Positions 17,181 to 24,753 of a stretch of 64,000 nucleotides of DNA are shown here, in pieces. This stretch comes from Candidatus Binataceae bacterium (GTDB lineage: Bacteria > Desulfobacterota > Binatia > Binatales > Binataceae): NCBI GenBank assembly GCA_035308025.1, contig DATGHL010000012.1:62001-126000 (forward strand), in the 5' to 3' direction. Under the pieces are notes generated by a model, which saw nothing but the letters and a program-made list of their open reading frames with translations, had not been told where the DNA came from and ran no database searches. The stretch's first letter is position 1. Every line of letters starts with the position of its first letter. Both the position numbers and the translations under genes were made by a program.

Positions 17181-18338
17181 ATGTTCATTGCATTAGGTAA
17201 CGGCTCTTTGGCGAAGTACCCGCCCGGAGGCGGTCATTGGTCGTGGTTTCTTCAATACCCGCTTGGGCTGAAAGCGCTTGGCCACAAAATCCTGTGGGTT
17301 GAGTTGCTGCAGTCGACCGCCGACCCCGCAAGCGATGCGGCGCTTATTCGCGATTTCTTCACGCGCCTCCGCGACTACCAACTCGACGATGATAGCGTCC
17401 TCGTCCTGCTCCCGAATCTGGACGAACAACGGATCGAAGAGGGGCAGTTCTTCGGCAAGACCCGCAATCAACTCGAGGAAGCGATCAGAGCGAGCGATCT
17501 GCTATGGAATTTTTGTTGCGCATTGCGCGATCCCCTGCTCTCGAGGTTTCGCCGGCGCGTGCTGATTGACGTTGACCCGGGTCATCTGCAAGTCGTTACG
17601 AAGAGCTATCATTTCGATATGGGTATCTCAGCTCACGACGCCTTCCTGACCGTCGGCTCGAAGATCAACGATTTGGATTGTGAGATTCCACGGCTTGGAC
17701 ATACGTGGAAACCATTCTTCCCTTTTGTCTATCTGCCCTTGTGGCCGGCCATGCCGGACCCGGGGCCGCAGGCGCCCTTCACGTCGATAACGCAGTGGGA
17801 ATGGGAAGAACTCACTTTAGATCACCGCGTTTTGAGCCTGTCCAAGCGCGCGGCTTATCGCAAATATGCAGCTCTTGCGCGCATCAGCGGGCGGCCCTTT
17901 GAGTTGGCGGCGAATATTGACACCGGCGACTACGGAAAAGACCGCGTCTTTTTTAGCGAGAATAACTGGAAACTCGCGGATCCCAATGAGGTGGCGACAA
18001 CCCCGCTCAAGTATCAACAGTATATTCAGCGATCGCGCGCGGAAATCCAATGCCCCAAGCCGATCTTTCGAGATTTAAAAACCGGATGGATTAGCGATCG
18101 TAGTATCTGCTATCTGGCCAGCGGGCGCCCGGTGCTCGCCGAGAATACCGGGTTCCCCGACAAGGTGCCGGCAGGAGCAGGACTGGTCGCATTCAATTCG
18201 TTGGAGGAGGCAATTACAGCGGTGGCCGAAATTGACGCGCGTTACGACTATCACAGTCGCGCAGGACGCGAGTTAGTCACTGAGCTCTTCACTTCCGCGC
18301 GCTGTCTGCCCACGATGATCGCTGATTCCGAGGTCTGA
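17181..18338 (+). CDS. Glycosyltransferase-like protein (GT-B type, unassigned)
   Basis: This 385-residue protein has the two-lobed character of GT-B glycosyltransferases. The N-lobe contains PPGGGHWSWFLQYPLGLKAL and LGHKILWVEL, a typical sugar-transferase opening, and the C-lobe has DLKTGWISDRSICYLASGRP then VLAENTGF and GAGLVAFNSLEEAITAV, which resembles the nucleotide-sugar binding end of CgeB or GT4 enzymes. Donor, acceptor and product cannot be read from the sequence. It is the first gene of a three-gene unit with gaps of 10 and 11 bases (HAD hydrolase, metallophosphoesterase), so those may act on a related phosphorylated or lipid-linked substrate. Confidence 0.65.
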   Translation: MFIALGNGSLAKYPPGGGHWSWFLQYPLGLKALGHKILWVELLQSTADPASDAALIRDFFTRLRDYQLDDDSVLVLLPNLDEQRIEEGQFFGKTRNQLEEAIRASDLLWNFCCALRDPLLSRFRRRVLIDVDPGHLQVVTKSYHFDMGISAHDAFLTVGSKINDLDCEIPRLGHTWKPFFPFVYLPLWPAMPDPGPQAPFTSITQWEWEELTLDHRVLSLSKRAAYRKYAALARISGRPFELAANIDTGDYGKDRVFFSENNWKLADPNEVATTPLKYQQYIQRSRAEIQCPKPIFRDLKTGWISDRSICYLASGRPVLAENTGFPDKVPAGAGLVAFNSLEEAITAVAEIDARYDYHSRAGRELVTELFTSARCLPTMIADSEV

Positions 18339-18348
18339 CGACGGCGTT

Positions 18349-19068
18349 ATGTCGCAAGCGATTCTCGCGCAGGCGCGGCGGGGCGGTTGGAATCTGATCT
18401 TCGACGCCGACGATACGTTGTGGGACTCGAACGTTCACTTTCTCGAGGCCCAGTCGGCTTTCTTCATGGCGCTGCGTGAGGCCGGACTCGATGACGCGAC
18501 GCGCATCTACGCGGCCATCCGCTCTCACGAACTCTCGATCATCGAGGAGATCGGCTATGGCCGCCGACCTTATGTTATGGCGCTCCGGCGGGTGGCCGAA
18601 GAATTGATCGAACCTGAGTTACACCTACGGGTTCAACCTCTGGTTGAAAAGATTGGCGCGGCGCTGCTCGAACGCCACTGCGAGTTGATGCCGGGGGTTG
18701 CCGCGACGCTCGCCGAACTCGCATCGCGTCATCGACTGATTCTGTTTACCAAAGGGCAACCCGACGAGCAGATGGCCAAGCTTGAGCGCTCCCGGCTGCG
18801 CGGATTTTTCAGCCGCGTCGGCGTGCCGCGCGAAAAAGATGCGGCGGCCTACGAGCGCCTCGTCGCGCAGGCCAATCTCGATCCGGCGCGTACAGTGATG
18901 ATCGGCAACAGCCCGCGCTCCGACATCAATCCAGCGATTCGCGCCGGTCTGCGCGCCGCAGTCTACATCCCGCACGCGCAAACCTGGGACCTGGAACAGG
19001 AGGAGCTTGCGGCGGACGCGCGGATCCTGACCGTGCCCAGCTTCCCACATCTGACCGAACTGTTCTAA
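18349..19068 (+). CDS. HAD-superfamily hydrolase (likely phosphatase)
   Basis: The 239-residue protein shows the four HAD motifs: motif I LIFDADDTLWDSN (catalytic aspartates, about 16-28), a C1-type helical cap following, motif II LILFTKG (about 124-130), motif III lysine in VPREKDAA, and motif IV MIGNSPRSDINPA (about 184-196). This DADDTLW form is typical of phosphatases in the DUF/Gph-YjjG class. The substrate is not known. It lies 10 bases after the glycosyltransferase-like gene and 11 before the metallophosphoesterase gene. Confidence 0.85.
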   Translation: MSQAILAQARRGGWNLIFDADDTLWDSNVHFLEAQSAFFMALREAGLDDATRIYAAIRSHELSIIEEIGYGRRPYVMALRRVAEELIEPELHLRVQPLVEKIGAALLERHCELMPGVAATLAELASRHRLILFTKGQPDEQMAKLERSRLRGFFSRVGVPREKDAAAYERLVAQANLDPARTVMIGNSPRSDINPAIRAGLRAAVYIPHAQTWDLEQEELAADARILTVPSFPHLTELF

Positions 19069-19079
19069 GATGCCATCAC

Positions 19080-20030
19080 ATGAGTACGAAACTAAAGCTT
19101 GTGGCGGACGGCCAAAAGCGCCGCCGCCGTGAGCCTGGCGCTGTCCCGCCGCGCAAGCCGCCGATCCCGCTGCGCCCGCTCCATCGGATGTGGCGCAAGA
19201 CGATCGATGGCATCGAAGTGGCGGCGACCAACCTGCCAGTACGGCAGTTGCCGCCTGGATTAACGGGCTTGGTCGCATGTCAAATCAGCGACCTTCACGT
19301 CGATCGCGACGAAGATCTCGCGCGCCTTGAAGCGGCGGTCAAGGCGATCAATCGCCAGCAACCTGATCTGGTTTTTTTGACGGGGGACTATTTTTCCGGC
19401 GGCGATACGATGCGCCGCTATGCCGACGGTTTCCGGCGCGCGCTCGCCAGCCTCAATCCGCGCGTGGGCCTCTTTGCGATTCTCGGCAATCATGACCATT
19501 GGGCCTCGGCCAGCGTCGTGGGTGACGCGCTCAAGCGCGCCGGCGCGCGGTTGCTGGCGAATGAACATCAGCGCGTAGTGATTCGCGGCGACCATCTGGT
19601 CGTGGTCGGGATCGACGACTTGTGGGCGCGCAAGGCTGAACCGACGCGCGCCTTTCGCGGCCTGGCTCCCGACGAGTGCACGATCGTGCTCGCGCATAAC
19701 CCGGATACTGCTCTGTACGCGCGTCATCTCGCGCCGGGCGTGATGCTCTCCGGCCACACGCACGGCGGCGTCGTGCGCATCCCTTACTACGGCTCGCCGA
19801 TCCGCTCGATCCTGCGCATCGGCAAAAAGTTTTACGCCGGTTTGAATCGCTACAATGAATTCTACATCTATACGAATCGCGGACTCGGGACCTTCTGGCT
19901 GCGGATTCGCATCAACTGCCGCCCCGAGGTCTCGCGCTTCTCGCTGGCGATGCTAGAGGAGGGCGCCGGCTCGGAGGCCGCGGCGATCGAGCCTCCGCGT
20001 CGACCGCGGCGCGCCCGCGCCTCCGCATGA
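19080..20030 (+). CDS. Calcineurin-like metallophosphoesterase (YkuE/LpxG-like)
   Basis: The 316-residue protein has the metal-binding pattern of calcineurin-like phosphoesterases: ISDLHVDRDED (DxH, about 69-79), VFLTGDYFSGGD (GDxx, about 100-111), AILGNHDHW (GNHD, about 137-145), VLAHNPD, and LSGHTHGGVVRIP (GHTHGG, about 222-234). This set resembles YkuE and the UDP-2,3-diacylglucosamine hydrolase LpxG group; which of these is not decided. No signal peptide is seen, but the N-terminus is basic (KRRRREPG). The arginine/alanine-rich tail ends CGC GCC TCC GCA TGA; a near copy of that end and the following bases is found at 22077-22105, beyond the restriction-modification genes. Confidence 0.85.
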   Translation: MSTKLKLVADGQKRRRREPGAVPPRKPPIPLRPLHRMWRKTIDGIEVAATNLPVRQLPPGLTGLVACQISDLHVDRDEDLARLEAAVKAINRQQPDLVFLTGDYFSGGDTMRRYADGFRRALASLNPRVGLFAILGNHDHWASASVVGDALKRAGARLLANEHQRVVIRGDHLVVVGIDDLWARKAEPTRAFRGLAPDECTIVLAHNPDTALYARHLAPGVMLSGHTHGGVVRIPYYGSPIRSILRIGKKFYAGLNRYNEFYIYTNRGLGTFWLRIRINCRPEVSRFSLAMLEEGAGSEAAAIEPPRRPRRARASA

Positions 20031-20044
20031 TTGTAAGGGTGTGG
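20016..20044 (+). repeat. Left imperfect direct repeat flanking the restriction-modification module
   Basis: The last 15 bases of the metallophosphoesterase gene plus the next 14 bases match 22077-22105 in 24 of 29 positions, four of the five differences being transitions. After a short gap the identical CTGCTGA follows in both copies (20047-20053 and 22111-22117). The two copies enclose the methyltransferase, endonuclease and controller genes. Confidence 0.65.
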
Positions 20045-20106
20045 GTCTGCTGAGGAGTTTCGCCCAACCTGACGCCTCACTCCTCTCCGAGCAACGGCGC
20101 CAATGG

Positions 20107-21093
20107 CTAGTGTCGACGCAGAGGAAGAAAGAGTTGACCGTCCCTCGCGGCTTCCGCAGGCTCCGCAATTGCGAGCTCGGCCGTAAGCTTCGGAAAGCGG
20201 AGCCTTCCCGCCTCGAGATAGCGAGACTCCAATTCGAATGCGAGCCATCGCCTTCTAAGCTGATCGCATACAGCTCCGGTCGTGTTTGAGCCGGCGAAAA
20301 TGTCCACAACCAGATCGCCTTCATCAGTCAGAAAGTTGATAAAAAACTCTGGAAGCTGCGGCGGAAAACGAGCCGGATGCGGTTTGAGCCCAGCTTGCGC
20401 GCAAAGCTTAAGATATGTGCCGTTCGAATCATTGTTGCCCTGGACAATTAGGTTCGAACAAATCGCTCCCCCCTGATCACGTCCCCATTTCTGGGTGACG
20501 TTGTGCCCGGAAGGTCTTTGCTTCGCGCGGTAACCCTTCTGTATCAAGCGCTCCATGTCCCGGCTGTAGGGAACCAGTACTCTCCGGTTATCGGCATTCG
20601 GGTTAGGCGTTTTCGAGAGCCACCAGAGACAGTTGACGGAATCCTTGACTCGTATCCGACGGACAGTGACCCATTCAGCCGGCGCCGGCATCTTGCCGGG
20701 ATTGTGCCAGTAGAACTCCTGCGCCAAATAAAAGTCGAGATCTTCGACTAACGAAATCAACAGCTTGAAGTGATAGAGCGATCTTGTCGGCCGGCCCGGC
20801 TCGTACGCTCCGCCAAGATCGATGACGAAGCTCCCATCCTCTGTGAGAACCCTTTTCACTTCCCGCGCGAACTCCAGGAACCACGGAATGTAATCGATCT
20901 GATCCTTGTTCCCGTATTCCTTCTTGAAGTGGAGTGCAAAAGGTGGAGAGGTGAGCACCAAGCTTACGCTCGCATCCGGCAATTCTCGCAGAAGCAGATG
21001 GGAATCGCCCACGTACGCTGCGCCAAGACCTGTCGCATATAGCGCCTTCTTCTTGAATGCCGGAAGACCGGAGGCGGAAATCGGTTTCTTCAT
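20107..21093 (-). CDS. DNA methyltransferase of a type II restriction-modification system
   Basis: The 328-residue protein is an amino-methyltransferase of the N4-cytosine/N6-adenine class (PF01555). Motif IV appears first as VLTSPPFALHFKK (about 47-59), typical of N4-cytosine enzymes with SPP(F/Y), while motif I DIFAGSNTTGAVCDQL comes late (about 269-284): the beta-type permuted order. The region between (about 110-250) would hold target recognition. It would protect the host DNA from the nuclease encoded next to it. A TTGACA at 21131-21136 and ATACTC at 21108-21113 form a likely promoter, giving a leader of only about 8 bases and no ribosome binding site. The -10 region lies in a controller-type box. 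Base composition is lower in GC than in neighbouring genes, consistent with transfer. Confidence 0.88.
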   Translation of the reverse strand: MKKPISASGLPAFKKKALYATGLGAAYVGDSHLLLRELPDASVSLVLTSPPFALHFKKEYGNKDQIDYIPWFLEFAREVKRVLTEDGSFVIDLGGAYEPGRPTRSLYHFKLLISLVEDLDFYLAQEFYWHNPGKMPAPAEWVTVRRIRVKDSVNCLWWLSKTPNPNADNRRVLVPYSRDMERLIQKGYRAKQRPSGHNVTQKWGRDQGGAICSNLIVQGNNDSNGTYLKLCAQAGLKPHPARFPPQLPEFFINFLTDEGDLVVDIFAGSNTTGAVCDQLRRRWLAFELESRYLEAGRLRFPKLTAELAIAEPAEAARDGQLFLPLRRH

Positions 21094-21100
21094 ATCGGAC

Positions 21101-21136
21101 AGACTATGAGTATTGCCATGACGATGGCTTTGTCAA
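21101..21136 (-). promoter_or_regulatory. Methyltransferase promoter with controller-box-like element
   Basis: On the minus strand TTGACA (21131-21136) and ATACTC (21108-21113) are 17 bases apart. The -10 lies in a box GACTATGAGTATTGC (21102-21116, plus-strand reading) that matches a box before the controller gene in 13 of 15 positions. A weaker GACGAT half element starts at 21120. The first nine bases GACTATGAG plus TA resemble the GACT-N3-AGTC rule of C-protein sites. A controller bound here would block the methyltransferase promoter, as known for C.EcoRV- and Esp1396I-type systems; that it does so here is inference. Confidence 0.65.
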
Positions 21137-21693
21137 CCTTTCACATCCTGGGTGGCCATAATAAAATCGTCGAACCAATATTTGTCGTCGCCCATGAGGG
21201 GTACGGACTGCATAACCTTGAGCACCTTGGGGTCCTCATCGCGCCGCGCGAGGCGACGCGCCGCGATAAAGCGAAATCTCCACTCGCCGGTCAGATTAAA
21301 CGTGCACGCGGCCAGCAGGTCGAAATAGTCCGCCAAGTAGCCTCGGGTTTTTCGCCCCGCCTTATCTAAGCCCCCGCGGGTCTTTTGAATCTCGACCTTG
21401 CATCCGCGTTGCGCGGAGAAATTTTTACCACTCCGGAGATTCTTGCACTCGACGCGAAGTTTTTGTCTATCTTGCATCAGAAGTTCGAAATCGGGTAGCC
21501 CATCCGCGTCGTGCCACTGAATCGAGATAATCTGGCCGTCTGCGCGTAATCGTTCGAAATGGCGATACAGATAGAGCTCGGCCAGTTTCCCTTTGACGTC
21601 AACCTGAGCACGGAACCCGCGCTCGATCGCCTCCAAGATATCTTTCGCCGGAGCGTTGAATTTTCTCTCCAATGGATGGGAGGAGGAGGTCAC
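21133..21693 (-). CDS. Putative type II restriction endonuclease (PD-(D/E)XK-like)
   Basis: This 186-residue protein is not similar to a nuclease family I can name, but it has the expected position and motif. LPDFELLMQDRQKLRVECKN (about 66-85) fits PD-x(n)-(D/E)xK with the last acidic residue in VECK, the metal-binding core of many restriction enzymes. GKLAELYLYRHFERL (about 34-48) is a helix of the type that precedes this core. It begins at a GTG overlapping the controller stop by 4 bases (GTGA), with an AGAGGA site 6 bases before, and stops within the methyltransferase promoter. Endonuclease identity is inferred from motif plus context; the target site is unknown. Confidence 0.72.
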   Translation of the reverse strand: MTSSSHPLERKFNAPAKDILEAIERGFRAQVDVKGKLAELYLYRHFERLRADGQIISIQWHDADGLPDFELLMQDRQKLRVECKNLRSGKNFSAQRGCKVEIQKTRGGLDKAGRKTRGYLADYFDLLAACTFNLTGEWRFRFIAARRLARRDEDPKVLKVMQSVPLMGDDKYWFDDFIMATQDVKG

Positions 21694-21908
21694 CGCCGAT
21701 CCTCTCTCAGAAGGACATCCAGGGTGACACCAAAGGCTCGGGCGATATCCGCCAGTACAGTCAGAGTTGGATTGCGCTCGCCGCGCTCGATCCCCCCAAT
21801 ATAAGTTGGATGCTTTTTAGCTTTGGACGCTAACTCCTCTTGGGTCCAGCCACGTCTGACCCTGAGCGTCCGCACCCGTCGGCCCAACGTGCCTTGGATA
21901 GCCTTCAT
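21690..21908 (-). CDS. XRE-type controller protein of restriction-modification system
   Basis: The 72-residue protein is essentially a single Xre helix-turn-helix domain: LGRRVRTLRVRRGWTQEELA, SKAKKHPTYIGGIERGERNP, TLTVLADIARAFGVTLDVLL. Size and sequence match C proteins (for example C.AhdI, C.Esp1396I), dimeric regulators that delay nuclease expression and limit methyltransferase expression. It precedes the nuclease gene in the same transcript with a 4-base overlap, as in those systems. Repeated boxes lie 43-76 bases upstream of its start and again before the methyltransferase gene. Confidence 0.88.
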   Translation of the reverse strand: MKAIQGTLGRRVRTLRVRRGWTQEELASKAKKHPTYIGGIERGERNPTLTVLADIARAFGVTLDVLLREDRR

Positions 21909-21950
21909 TTCACGTCAGAAGGCTAGGCCAAGCAGCTCTCACGCTCCACA

Positions 21951-21984
21951 GACGATGAGTATTGTAGAAGACGATAAGTATTGT
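21951..21984 (-). promoter_or_regulatory. Tandem controller boxes upstream of the C-R operon
   Basis: Two 15-base direct repeats, GACGATGAGTATTGT (21951-21965) and GACGATAAGTATTGT (21970-21984), differ at one base and are separated by AGAA, so they start 19 bases apart, about two turns of DNA. This is the spacing of the paired dimer sites in C-protein operators. They lie upstream of the controller gene. A third copy lies on the methyltransferase promoter at 21102-21116. Confidence 0.75.
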
Positions 21985-22076
21985 CTGGTGGGGTTGCGGA
22001 GCGCGGCGCGCGGCGAACGCGTAGCACCTCAGGATGGGCACACACGAGCGACGCGCTCAGATTCTCTACCAACCGC

Positions 22077-22105
22077 CGCGTCTCCGCCTGATCGTAAAGG
22101 TGCGG
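22077..22105 (+). repeat. Right imperfect direct repeat flanking the restriction-modification module
   Basis: This is the partner of 20016-20044 (24 of 29 positions). It includes the codon series CGC GTC TCC GCC TGA, equivalent to the last codons of the metallophosphoesterase gene, so it looks like a relic of that gene's 3' end and following spacer. It lies in the 251-base gene-free stretch 21909-22159, in which I see no other gene. Confidence 0.65.
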
Positions 22106-22159
22106 TTTAACTGCTGACCGGTTTCACACCCGCCTGCCACTCCTCGATATAATGCCGCT

Positions 22160-22960
22160 CTAGCCGAATGGATTATCGGACGCGACGGTCAGACCTTTCA
22201 CCGCCGCCAGCAGATCCTGATACGCCGTCGCCTTTCCCGTTAGCGTCCGGTAGTTCGTCGAGAGGGTAGCGCCGGCAGCCTCTACGATTTGCGGAATAGT
22301 GAACCCAAGCGAGCGCATCCAGTAGACGTAAACGATGGCGCATCCGGTGGATACACCATCCTGATCGGTTTGCTCGGTTTTGCTGACCCAGTCGGGGAAA
22401 CCAGCCTGGGCCCAAGCCGGCCCGGTAACAAACCCATCCAGTGTGCCCGCCGGCGTCTCCTGTTCGGCGCAAAAGCGCGACAGGCCCTCGCCATTGCTGA
22501 AGCCGCAACCCCATCCGCCGCCCTGCGCACCCATGAAGCACTCGCTCAATTCGGCAACGTAAAGCCCGATCTCCAGGTTCAGGGGATTGACGGCCGTAGT
22601 TGCAAACGTCGCATCGAGGTACAGAACGCTGCCTGACGCGAAGTCACAACCATAATGATATGCGCCGCCGGACCCATCGTTGTTTCCGCTCAGCGGCGCG
22701 ATGAGGACCTCGACGGGAGCCCCAGCAATACCGAAGAACCTTTGCATATCGTCGTAGGGGCCGGTGACAGCATTCAGCAACTGTTGGGCAAGGTTCAATC
22801 CTTGAGCGCCGAGCGCGGCGTCATACGCGACTGTGATATTACCGCTAACCCCCACTTGGGTAGCGGGGTAGTCGAGACCTGTACGCCTGGCCGCAGCAAT
22901 CTGCTCAGGGGTGCGCGCCTTGCGTTTTCCGCCGGCGGGAAGAAGCTCTTTAAGGCTCAT
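22160..22960 (-). CDS. Conserved protein of unknown function (degenerate metallopeptidase-like pattern)
   Basis: The 266-residue protein has no signal peptide and begins MSLKELLPAGGKRKARTPEQ, with GGAC just before the ATG at 22960. I recognise its type only as a conserved hypothetical of soil bacteria. Visible features: GNITVAYDAALGAQGLNLAQ, VEVLIAPLSGNNDGSGGAYH, and AELSECFMGAQGGGWGCGFS then NGEGLSRFCAE. The last two blocks are spaced like the HExxH and EGLA parts of gluzincin peptidases, but AELSE replaces HExxH, so catalysis of that kind is unlikely. It contains several cysteines (YGCD, SECF, GCGF, FCAE, GCAI). It is followed closely, on the transcript's upstream side by 13 bases, by the BtuF-like gene, so the two are likely one operon. 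Confidence 0.6.
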   Translation of the reverse strand: MSLKELLPAGGKRKARTPEQIAAARRTGLDYPATQVGVSGNITVAYDAALGAQGLNLAQQLLNAVTGPYDDMQRFFGIAGAPVEVLIAPLSGNNDGSGGAYHYGCDFASGSVLYLDATFATTAVNPLNLEIGLYVAELSECFMGAQGGGWGCGFSNGEGLSRFCAEQETPAGTLDGFVTGPAWAQAGFPDWVSKTEQTDQDGVSTGCAIVYVYWMRSLGFTIPQIVEAAGATLSTNYRTLTGKATAYQDLLAAVKGLTVASDNPFG

Positions 22961-22973
22961 ATGTCCTCTCAAC

Positions 22974-23912
22974 TTAGAAATTTGTTTTCCCAGACTCGAT
23001 TCTTTGCCAGCCGGAGCCCTGATGGCCGAAGCTGAAGAGCTCCGGATGGAGCATCTCGGCGAGGATTTCCAACGACTCAACTATCCGAGGACCGGGGCGG
23101 TTGAAGTATTGATTGCCGTCGGCGAGGAAAACTCTGCGGCGCCGGACCGCCTCGAGTGCCGACCACTCTTTGCGATCGGTGAGCGTCGCCATCTCCGCGG
23201 CACTGCGATCCATATTGAAGCCGCAGGGCGCGATCATGATCACGTCGGGATTCGCCGCGACCAGCTCCTCAAACTTCATCCAGGGTGAGTGCTGCCCGGC
23301 GACGCCGAAGAGGTTGCGGCCGTGCGCCATAGCGATCAGCTCCGGCATCCAGTTGCCGGCCGCCATCAGCGGGTCGATCCATTCGATACAGGCGACGCGC
23401 GGCTTTGACGAGGCGGTCTTGGCGCGGCCTTCGATCACGCTCATCCGGCGGCTCAAATCCGTGACGAACTCGATCCCGCGCACGCCTGCGCCTAGGGCCA
23501 TCGCGACGCGGCCAATGTCATTGAGGACGTCGCCGAGGTTCATCGGTGAGAGCGATACGATCCTGGGTGGCGGACCGCCGATCCAATCGGCCACTGCCAG
23601 TTCGACGTCGCGCTGGCTGACCGCACAGACCTCGCATTGCGATTGGGTCACGATGACGTCGGGTTGCAGAGCCCGCAGCGCGTCCGCATCGACGCGATAG
23701 ACCGCCAGTGCGTTGCCGACGATCCGCTTGACGCGCTCGTTGATCGCGGCGCTCGAACCTTCGGGATCGAACTTGGGGCTGGTCAGGACCGGCAAGGAGG
23801 TCACTGCGGCGGGATAGTCGCATTCGTGCGAGCGGCCGACGAGCTGCTCCGTAAAGCCGAGTGCGCAGACAATCTCCGTGGCGCTGGGCAGCAGTGAAAC
23901 GATTCGATGCAT
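22974..23912 (-). CDS. BtuF-like substrate-binding protein without signal peptide
   Basis: The 312-residue protein belongs to the periplasmic-binding fold family PF01497: MHRIVSLLPSATEIVCALGF, LVGRSHECDYPAAVTSLPVL, ALQPDVIVTQSQCEVCAVSQ, CIEWIDPLMAAGNWMPELIA and a C-terminal PGPRIVESLEILAEMLHPEL. The SHECDYP block is characteristic of the cobalamin-binding branch. The first residue is immediately followed by the first strand, so there is no signal peptide or lipobox, and no permease or ATPase lies next to it. It may bind a corrinoid in the cytoplasm or be an orphan; its partner 22160-22960 is of unknown function. It is only distantly like the btuF product at 13735. Confidence 0.8.
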   Translation of the reverse strand: MHRIVSLLPSATEIVCALGFTEQLVGRSHECDYPAAVTSLPVLTSPKFDPEGSSAAINERVKRIVGNALAVYRVDADALRALQPDVIVTQSQCEVCAVSQRDVELAVADWIGGPPPRIVSLSPMNLGDVLNDIGRVAMALGAGVRGIEFVTDLSRRMSVIEGRAKTASSKPRVACIEWIDPLMAAGNWMPELIAMAHGRNLFGVAGQHSPWMKFEELVAANPDVIMIAPCGFNMDRSAAEMATLTDRKEWSALEAVRRRRVFLADGNQYFNRPGPRIVESLEILAEMLHPELFSFGHQGSGWQRIESGKTNF

Positions 23913-24042
23913 GGCAGGAGTCCTCAGTGATTGATTTATTGATCAGTTCGGCCGCGCGTCGCAGACTCCGCGGGCCCCTTGTCACTGTTCGGCAGTTATG
24001 CGCTCTGCTAATAAAATCCCACCGAGTGAGGAGGTGATCGCG

Positions 24043-24723
24043 ATGCTACACGTGCATTATTTCATAACCCGGTTGGCTAAGCTCGACGACGCCGAGTTTC
24101 ATCGCTACTGGCGCGAGACCCACGGTCCAATTGCCGGCAAGATCAAGCAGGTGCGCCGCTACGTCCAGAGCCATCGGATCGCCGCGCCGGGCTTCGTCGG
24201 CAGCTCTTCACCCTACGACGGCGAGGCCGAGGTGCTGGTCGATTCGCTCGCCGCGATGGCCGAGCTGCGCAAGAGCAAGGAATATCTCGACGGCGCGCTG
24301 GCCGACGAACGCAATTTTATCGATCTCAAGCGCGTCGAGTGGATGGTGACGCAGGACCACGTGATTATCGACGGTCCGAGCGGGCCAAATATGATCAAAG
24401 GCGTGTGGCAGCTCAAGCGGATAGCCGGGATGCCGCTCGATGAGTTTCGCCGCTACTGGATCGACGTGCATGGCGGTCTCGGCACGAAGGTCGCGGGCTT
24501 CCGGCGCTACGTCCAGTCTCATCTGATCGACGAAGCTTATCTTTATGCGACACCGCAATTTGATGGCGTCGCGCAGATCTGGTTCGACAGTCACGAAGCG
24601 ATGCGCGCCGCATTCGAGACGCCGGAGGGCAGGGCGATGGCGGCCGATGGGGCGAAGTTTCTCGACATGAGTGTCACGCGCAATTTTGTCGCGCAGGAGC
24701 ACGTCGTCATTCAGGAACGCTAG
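24043..24723 (+). CDS. Tandem EthD-domain protein
   Basis: The 226-residue protein consists of two EthD-type dimeric alpha-beta barrel domains in a row: MLHVHYFITRLAKLDDAEFH with RYWRETHGPIAGKI and RRYVQSHRIA in the first (1-105), then MIKGVWQLKRIAGMPLDEFR with RYWIDVHGGLGTKV and RRYVQSHLID in the second (112-220). The FxxYW...HG pattern is conserved in both. EthD proteins support degradation pathways (the name comes from ethyl tert-butyl ether use) but their exact chemistry is unclear. A very strong ribosome site GAGGAGGTGAT fixes the ATG at 24043. It is followed by an SDR gene 30 bases later, a common pairing in catabolic gene sets. Confidence 0.85.
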   Translation: MLHVHYFITRLAKLDDAEFHRYWRETHGPIAGKIKQVRRYVQSHRIAAPGFVGSSSPYDGEAEVLVDSLAAMAELRKSKEYLDGALADERNFIDLKRVEWMVTQDHVIIDGPSGPNMIKGVWQLKRIAGMPLDEFRRYWIDVHGGLGTKVAGFRRYVQSHLIDEAYLYATPQFDGVAQIWFDSHEAMRAAFETPEGRAMAADGAKFLDMSVTRNFVAQEHVVIQER

Positions 24724-24753
24724 ACCTCAAGGTCGGAAGGCAAGGAGTCAGGA

